NCBI GenBank assembly: GCA_004297235.1
Contig: SCUR01000346.1
Location: 1 to 11,110 of the forward strand
Direction: 5' to 3'
Source: Candidatus Manganitrophaceae bacterium
Lineage (GTDB): Bacteria > Nitrospirota > Nitrospiria > SBBL01 > Manganitrophaceae
DNA: 11,110 bases
Made by a program: the position numbers and the translations under genes. Numbering within the stretch: position 1 is the first letter of the stretch; every line of letters begins with the position of its first letter. Below are positions 8,084-11,110 of this stretch, in pieces. The notes beneath the pieces are model-generated. The model was not told the origin of the DNA. It did not search any database and saw nothing but the letters and a program-made list of their open reading frames with translations.

Positions 8084-8123
8084 TGTGAACTGTGACGATA
8101 AATCAATCAACCGGTCAGCCGGT
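8084..8123 (-). promoter_or_regulatory. Candidate operator region upstream of the Crp/Fnr-family gene
   Basis: The roughly 120-bp gap between the MFS stop and the regulator start contains two structured pieces: a direct repeat of TGTGA (8084-8088 and 8091-8095 on the + strand) and an inverted repeat ACCGG-TCAG-CCGGT (8110-8123). TGTGA is the half-site typical of Crp proteins, but here the copies are direct rather than inverted, so this is not a standard Crp box. No strong -35/-10 pair was seen. Autoregulation is a guess. Confidence 0.25.
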
Positions 8124-8190
8124 CGATTCATCAGTAAACATGCAAAAACGGAAGAGGGCAGCTTCAGCGATAACGGACAGGATGAGAGAA

Positions 8191-9381
8191 TTACGCCCTC
8201 TCTCCCCTCACCCAAAGCAACAGCGGAATCGAGGCAAGCTGCATCACGACGGAGAAGACGATCAGGACAGAAATCGAATAATCATAGAGAAATCCCATCA
8301 GAGCGCTCCCCAAAAACCAGAAGATCCCATAGCCGGCATTGAAAACCCCATATGCCGCTCCCCGTTTTTGCGGAGGCGCCATCGCCGCGACCGCCGCCCG
8401 CATGATCGACTCCTGCGCTCCCATCCCCACCCCCCAGAGCGCCACTCCCGCGAGCGCCAGTGAAAAGCTTCCCAGGAAAGCCAGCGGAGCAAAGAACGAC
8501 GAGAGAAGCGCGGAGACGATCAGGACCGAGAAACCGGCTTTGTCGAAGAGGACGCCGAACAGCAACGCCGCCAGGGCATCGACCCCCATCGCCACCGCAT
8601 AAAAGACGGGAATCCAGGAATCGGGAACGGAGGCAACCCTCTTGAAGTGATAGGCGATGAGAGGAAAATCGGCATACCCAGCCGCAATCAGCGCAACGGC
8701 GGCGAGATAGACCCAGAAGGCGCGCGGGAATCCCTCGGTCCTCAAGTCAGGAGGCGCAAGCTCCAGATCCCGCGGGCGCGGATAGAGCCATCGGGCCGCC
8801 CCGAGCACGCCGAGCGCCAGAATCGCCGGGATGAGGAGGAGGGCGAAGGAAGTTCGATAGCCCTCCCGGAAATAGAGAACGACGGCGACGATCAGGGGGC
8901 CGAGCATGGCGCCGATCTGGTCCAACGCCTCATGCAGGCCGAATCCCCATCCCCGCCCCATCTCCTGCGTGGCGTGAGAAAGCATGGCGTCGCGGGCGGG
9001 GGTGCGGATCGCCTTCCCCATCCGCTCCGCGACGATGAGAGCAGCCGCCGTCTCCCAGTGTTGGGTCAGCGCCAACAGCGGCACGGCCAACAGGTTGATC
9101 CCATACCCGATGACAGTGACCGCCCAATACCGCCCCGTCCGGTCGGCCAGATAGCCGGAGAGAAGACGCAGGCCATATCCGATCAGTTCCCCGAAGCCGG
9201 AGACCACCCCGACCGCCGTCGCCCCCGCCCCCAGCACGGCGAGATAGGGACCGGTGATGCTCCGGGCCCCCTCATAGGTCATGTCCGCAAAAAGGCTGAC
9301 CACCCCCAACAGGATGACGAATTTGAGCGCGGTTCGTTTTGTCATCCCTTTCGGCGCGACGGGACGGTATCGGGATCGCAT
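8191..9381 (-). CDS. MFS transporter, 12-helix
   Basis: An inner-membrane secondary transporter of 396 residues with about 12 hydrophobic helices. The start at ATG 9381 is supported by AAGGA about 8 nt upstream; the internal ATG at 9345 has its purine run directly against it and is less likely. The MFS loop 2-3 motif appears as 'GYLADRTGRYW' (about residues 77-87) and a further family-like segment as 'GKAIRTPARDAMLS' (about 130). Helix-rich C-terminal half with 'GVGMGAQESIMRAAVAAM'. The substrate cannot be told from the sequence; a drug, metabolite or metal-chelate exporter are all possible. It lies on the same strand as the LuxR-type gene (about 160 bp upstream) and the Crp-type gene (about 120 bp downstream), so any operon link is uncertain. 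Confidence 0.9.
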   Translation of the reverse strand: MRSRYRPVAPKGMTKRTALKFVILLGVVSLFADMTYEGARSITGPYLAVLGAGATAVGVVSGFGELIGYGLRLLSGYLADRTGRYWAVTVIGYGINLLAVPLLALTQHWETAAALIVAERMGKAIRTPARDAMLSHATQEMGRGWGFGLHEALDQIGAMLGPLIVAVVLYFREGYRTSFALLLIPAILALGVLGAARWLYPRPRDLELAPPDLRTEGFPRAFWVYLAAVALIAAGYADFPLIAYHFKRVASVPDSWIPVFYAVAMGVDALAALLFGVLFDKAGFSVLIVSALLSSFFAPLAFLGSFSLALAGVALWGVGMGAQESIMRAAVAAMAPPQKRGAAYGVFNAGYGIFWFLGSALMGFLYDYSISVLIVFSVVMQLASIPLLLWVRGERA

Positions 9382-9390
9382 CCGGATTCC

Positions 9391-9468
9391 TTAAGAAAGC
9401 GTTTCATGGAGGGGGCGCAAGAGGGCGATGATTCGATCGAGGAAGATGGAAGCCCGTTCGGCATTCAT
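9391..9468 (-). CDS. Possible 25-residue small ORF just before the MFS gene
   Basis: An ATG at 9468 opens a 25-residue frame ('MNAERASIFLDRIIALLRPL' at its start) that ends with a TAA at 9391-9393, touching the AAGGA of the MFS gene. The predicted peptide is amphipathic with an Ile/Leu-rich centre. The frame is open without a stop for 17 codons before the ATG. There is no good Shine-Dalgarno before the ATG. It could be a translationally coupled leader peptide, the remnant of a longer gene, or chance. Confidence 0.2.
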   Translation of the reverse strand: MNAERASIFLDRIIALLRPLHETLS

Positions 9469-9540
9469 GATCAGAATGCAAAATTGCGGGCCGGCTTCAG
9501 CGCGGAACTGACGCTTCTAAAGAAGGGAGAGACTTCCGGC

Positions 9541-9804
9541 TTAGTCAATCTCGATCGGGACAAGGCCCTTTTGAATCGCGTAGCGAATCAGCTGAGCGAC
9601 GTTGCGAAAGGCCAGCTTGTTCATGATGTTGGCGCGGTGGGTCTCCACCGTCTTGACGGCGATCCCCAACTTTTCGGCCACTTCTTTGTTCTTATAACCC
9701 TCCGCAACCAGCTTGACGACCTCGCGCTCGCGCTTTGTAAGCTCCCGGGGCCGGATCGCCGTGGAGACGATTTCGCTGTAATGTCTTTCCTGCTTCTTCA
9801 ACAC
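9541..9804 (-). CDS. Stand-alone LuxR/FixJ-type helix-turn-helix protein (no receiver domain)
   Basis: An 87-residue protein made almost entirely of a GerE/LuxR DNA-binding domain: 'LTKREREVVKLVAEGYKNKE', then 'VAEKLGIAVKTVETHRANIM' and 'LAFRNVAQLIRYAIQKGL'. This matches the C-terminal output domain of NarL/FixJ response regulators, but there is no room for a receiver domain upstream, because the HU gene ends 18 bp before. The start is GTG 9804, with AGGAAGAAGG upstream; a TTG follows directly. The pairing with HU suggests one transcript from the HU promoter. It may bind DNA constitutively, or heterodimerise with full-length regulators; both are inference. It is probably a genuine small gene rather than a fragment, since its start, ribosome site and stop are intact. 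Confidence 0.88.
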   Translation of the reverse strand: MLKKQERHYSEIVSTAIRPRELTKREREVVKLVAEGYKNKEVAEKLGIAVKTVETHRANIMNKLAFRNVAQLIRYAIQKGLVPIEID

Positions 9805-9822
9805 AGATGACCTTCTTCCTGG

Positions 9823-10101
9823 CTATAGACCTTTCTTGAGAGCCGGGGCGGCCTTGAATTTAACCGCTCTGCTCGCCTTGATCTTGATCGTCTCGCCGGT
9901 CTGCGGATTCCTTCCTTTACGCGCCGCACGATTCTTCACCGTAAACGTTCCGAAGCCTGGGAAGGAAAACCGCCCGGCTTTCTTAATCCCTTTGGCGATG
10001 GCCGCAAAGGTATCGTCGATAATGCCGGCGACCGCTTTCTTGCTGATCCCATCACCCGCATGGTTCTTTGTGATCGCTTCAAGAAGCTCTTTTTTGTTCA
10101 T
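9823..10101 (-). CDS. hup: HU-family DNA-binding protein
   Basis: A nucleoid-associated histone-like protein of 92 residues, within the usual 90-95 range. The ATG at 10101 is preceded by AGGAGG with 5 nt spacing; the TTG just before it would be too close to the ribosome site. The N-terminal dimerisation helices ('MNKKELLEAITKNHAGDGIS') and the DNA-binding arm motif 'GFGTFTVKNRAARKGRNPQTGE' followed by 'TIKIKASRAVKFK' are classic HU/IHF. The conserved arm-tip Pro is present in 'RNPQTG'. It is closer to HU than to IHF by the 'NPQTGETIKIKAS' segment. It is the first gene of a probable two-gene transcript with the LuxR-type gene. Confidence 0.95.
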   Translation of the reverse strand: MNKKELLEAITKNHAGDGISKKAVAGIIDDTFAAIAKGIKKAGRFSFPGFGTFTVKNRAARKGRNPQTGETIKIKASRAVKFKAAPALKKGL

Positions 10102-10139
10102 CAAATCCTCCTGAGATAGATTGGGTTGACCGGTGTGAA

Positions 10140-10168
10140 ATTGTATCGATTCGGCAAGTAAATGTCAA
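10140..10168 (-). promoter_or_regulatory. Sigma70-type promoter of the HU gene
   Basis: On the - strand a perfect -35 TTGACA (10163-10168) and a near-perfect -10 TACAAT (10140-10145) are separated by exactly 17 bp. Transcription would start near 10133, giving a leader of about 30 nt before the HU start codon. The match suggests strong housekeeping expression. Confidence 0.85.
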
Positions 10169-10183
10169 AGAAATCCGGGCGGG

Positions 10184-10205
10184 TAATACACCCTTGTTTG
10201 TATTA
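10184..10205. promoter_or_regulatory. 22-bp inverted repeat, probable operator
   Basis: TAATACA (10184-10190) and TGTATTA (10199-10205) form a perfect 7-bp inverted repeat around an 8-bp spacer. It lies just upstream of the HU -35 box and about 20 bp before the GGAGG of the + strand ORF at 10238. The size and symmetry suit a dimeric repressor or activator site (TetR- or MerR-like spacing), but no regulator is assigned. As RNA it could form only a weak AU-rich stem with no U-tract, so it is not a terminator. Confidence 0.5.
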
Positions 10206-10237
10206 GGCGGAAGAGTGGGCGCTTTGGAGGTACTCAT

Positions 10238-10420
10238 GTGCAGACCGCGTCCACAACGAATGTCAACGTAAGGCAGTTTTCTCGTCTCCTATTTCCTGCT
10301 CCATGGGCTCGGCCAGCCGGTAAAGGTGATTGCGAACACTCGTCGGATAAATCGATCCGCCAATTTGAATTAGTAGACAGAGGACTGCGCCAGCTCGAAG
10401 ATGCCGGTATTATAAAATAA
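10238..10420 (+). CDS. Doubtful 60-residue ORF, unknown
   Basis: A GTG start at 10238 lies 7 nt after GGAGG. The frame ends at TAA 10420, 18 bp before the ATG of the next + ORF, so the two could be co-transcribed. The second half ('SIRQFELVDRGLRQLEDAG') looks like a soluble amphipathic helix; the first half ('NVNVRQFSRLLFPAPWARPA') has no recognisable motif. The same ribosome site would also serve an ATG at 10236 in another frame, giving an 11-residue peptide. No homologue is recognised and codon use is mixed. It may be a real small gene, a remnant, or a chance ORF. Confidence 0.3.
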   Translation: MQTASTTNVNVRQFSRLLFPAPWARPAGKGDCEHSSDKSIRQFELVDRGLRQLEDAGIIK

Positions 10421-10438
10421 AGGAAGGAGGTGGTCTCA

Positions 10439-10696
10439 ATGCCGTATGGATGTCCCTGGTGCACCAGCATGATAGGAACAGGAATCCTTCTGTGGGGATT
10501 GATCTGGTTCTTATTTCTAACCCTTCTGATCGCGGGAAGAACCTGGATTGTCCAAAGGACCGGTGCGCCGAGGGCAAGTTCCCCTGATTTTGAGTGTAAC
10601 ATTTTTTTCCTGATGTCATTCTCATCAGGTACTTTGGGAGCAATCGAGATTCTCAAGGAGCAAGGAGTGCGAGCACCCCTCCTCGATCTGCGGTAG
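10439..10696 (+). CDS. Small membrane protein resembling SHOCT-domain proteins
   Basis: The ATG at 10439 follows a strong AAGGAGG by about 8 nt (a GTG at 10430 overlaps that site and is not preferred). The 85-residue product begins 'MPYGCPWCTSMIGTG' with a CxxC-like 'CPWC', followed by one strong membrane helix about residues 15-33 ('LLWGLIWFLFLTLLIAG'). A stretch of about 25 residues with no similarity to that family leads to 'TLGAIEILKEQGVRAP'. 'AIEILKE' resembles the start of a C-terminal SHOCT motif (usually 'ALEILKERYARGEI...'), but the rest of the motif is missing. The tail is thus shorter and different from typical members, which suggests decay or divergence. Metal-stress operons often carry such small proteins; function is unknown. 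Confidence 0.5.
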   Translation: MPYGCPWCTSMIGTGILLWGLIWFLFLTLLIAGRTWIVQRTGAPRASSPDFECNIFFLMSFSSGTLGAIEILKEQGVRAPLLDLR

Positions 10697-10699
10697 GTG

Positions 10700-10723
10700 G
10701 AGCGCCAATTGTCGTCGGCGCTC
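10700..10723. terminator. Hairpin between convergent genes, possible bidirectional terminator
   Basis: GAGCGCC (10700-10706) and GGCGCTC (10717-10723) form a perfect 7-bp GC-rich stem with a 10-nt loop. It starts 4 bp after the stop of the + ORF ending at 10696 and covers the stop codon of the - gene (10722-10724). The position is right for a shared terminator, but neither side carries a U-tract, so strength is uncertain. Confidence 0.4.
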
Positions 10724-10931
10724 ACTCCTCCCATTTGGAGAAGAGGAGCGCCTCTTCCTCTCGCTCCTGCGCTTTTCTGAAGAGATCGGCCAGAGCGGCA
10801 AACTCCTCCCGATTGAAGTGGAGTATGATGTTCCGAAGGCTGACGTGGTAGCCTTCGCACCATCATCGTTCGATCGACCTGAATTCGGATTTCGCAAGGG
10901 CGACGGTGTGACGACCTGATTCGCTTCTCAT
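10722..10931 (-). CDS. Small unknown protein with an in-frame TGA at codon 23 (selenocysteine, readthrough or pseudogene)
   Basis: The ATG at 10931 is preceded by AAAGGAGG at good spacing. The frame runs 22 residues ('MRSESGRHTVALAKSEFRSI' at its start), meets TGA at 10863-10865, and continues in the same frame for 46 more residues to TGA 10722-10724. The part after the stop is clearly protein-like: 'WCEGYHVSLRNIILHFNREE', then 'FAALADLFRKAQEREEEALL' and 'FSKWEE'. It has no start codon of its own before its conserved-looking core, so the two parts belong together. If the TGA encoded selenocysteine, the site would read U-W-C, a redox-like U-x-C motif. If it is a mutation, CGA (Arg), TGG (Trp) or TGC/TGT (Cys) each differ by one base. 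No family is recognised with certainty. Confidence 0.55.
10834..10857 (-). other. Perfect 8-bp hairpin just downstream of the in-frame TGA
   Basis: In the - strand transcript CGAAGGCT and AGCCTTCG (10850-10857 and 10834-10841) pair without mismatch around an 8-nt loop, starting 5 nt after the TGA. Its position resembles a bacterial SECIS element. However, its loop starts only 13 nt after the TGA, shorter than the roughly 16-37 nt usual for bacterial SECIS, and the first two loop bases (A, C) lack the expected G. The fold is seen; the function is speculative. Confidence 0.35.
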
Positions 10932-10955
10932 GAAAACCTCCTTTGTGTATTTTTT

Positions 10956-10966
10956 ACAAAATCTCT
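10956..10966 (-). promoter_or_regulatory. Second copy of leader motif AGAGATTTTGT
   Basis: On the - strand this 11-mer lies 12 nt upstream of the AAGGAGG of the TGA-interrupted gene and is followed by AAAAAATA. The same 11-mer occurs before the TAA-interrupted membrane gene (6648-6658). No -35/-10 pair is evident. Confidence 0.25.
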
Positions 10967-10976
10967 TAACGCCTCC

Positions 10977-11110
10977 TTACTTCAGATCCTCTCGTTTGGG
11001 TTCAAAAGCCGACCTGTGCTGATCCGGCGTGAACTCCTCTTCCCTATATTTTTCTTCTCTTATCTCCAGACTCCCATGCGGCACCCACCGTAGAAGACGA
11101 CTCGATAGCG
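10977..11110 (-). CDS. 3' end of an unidentified protein gene, runs off the window
   Basis: On the - strand one frame is open from the window edge to TAA at 10977-10979, giving about 44 residues: 'LSSRLLRWVPHGSLEIREEK', then 'YREEEFTPDQHRSAFEPKRE' and 'DLK'. The other two frames close early. The end is strongly charged, like the cytoplasmic tail of a membrane or soluble protein. The stop lies 45 bp before the start of the TGA-interrupted gene, so the two are probably co-transcribed. Too little is visible to name it. Confidence 0.4.
   Translation of the reverse strand, partial: LSSRLLRWVPHGSLEIREEKYREEEFTPDQHRSAFEPKREDLK

Noticed and set aside
8647..9810. A 387-codon open frame on the + strand
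   Set aside because: It is antisense to the MFS and LuxR-type genes, and its product is Arg/Pro/Gly/Asp-rich with no domain or membrane pattern. It is a mirror of GC-rich coding on the other strand.
10611..10631. CCTGATG/CATCAGG hairpin next to a T7 run as an intrinsic terminator
   Set aside because: The T-run precedes the hairpin on the + strand and becomes an A-run on the - strand, so neither transcript has the U-tract after the stem.
10234..10866. A 210-codon - strand frame across the right-hand small genes
   Set aside because: Its product is Arg/Ser-rich without motifs. It overlaps the better-supported frames at 10439 and 10931 and has no ribosome site that fits.
1..11110. CRISPR arrays, insertion sequences, tRNA or rRNA genes
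   Set aside because: No regularly spaced repeats, transposase motifs, terminal inverted repeats, or recognisable tRNA/rRNA sequence were seen.

Overview
The window looks like a chromosomal piece of a moderately GC-rich, Gram-negative bacterium. A three-part trans-envelope efflux pump requires an outer membrane, and the coding style (clear Shine-Dalgarno sites, HU, Crp/Fnr and NarL/FixJ-type regulators) is ordinary bacterial. The lineage cannot be fixed from the sequence. A Nitrospirota-like or other environmental metal-exposed bacterium would fit, but this is inference only.

Left block (1-6069, + strand): a copper/silver efflux operon in the order outer-membrane channel (cusC-like, 5' end cut by the window), periplasmic adaptor (cusB-like) and inner-membrane RND pump (cusA-like). 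The pump keeps the three substrate methionines and the proton-relay Asp of Cu(I)/Ag(I) exporters. The adaptor has a Met-rich N-terminus, a Met-rich linker and an extra C-terminal YtkA/FixH-like domain. A strong hairpin lies between cusB and cusA.

Middle block (6090-10101, all - strand, converging on cusA): read in the direction of transcription it holds HU, a stand-alone LuxR-type DNA-binding protein, an MFS transporter, a Crp/Fnr-family regulator without Fe-S cysteines, a secreted His-rich protein, and a small four-helix membrane protein whose frame is broken by a single in-frame TAA. HU has a near-perfect sigma70-type promoter (TTGACA-17-TACAAT).

Right block (10184-11110): a 22-bp inverted repeat sits in the gap upstream of HU. 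It is followed on + by a doubtful 60-codon ORF and a small membrane protein resembling SHOCT-domain proteins. Convergent to these on - is a 69-codon gene with an in-frame TGA at codon 23, followed closely by a perfect 8-bp hairpin, and then the 3' end of another gene that runs off the window. None of the small ORFs at this edge has a function I can assign.

The parts most worth a second look are the TGA-interrupted small gene (selenocysteine, readthrough or decay), the TAA-interrupted membrane gene, the HU-LuxR gene pair, and the domain fusion in the CusB adaptor.
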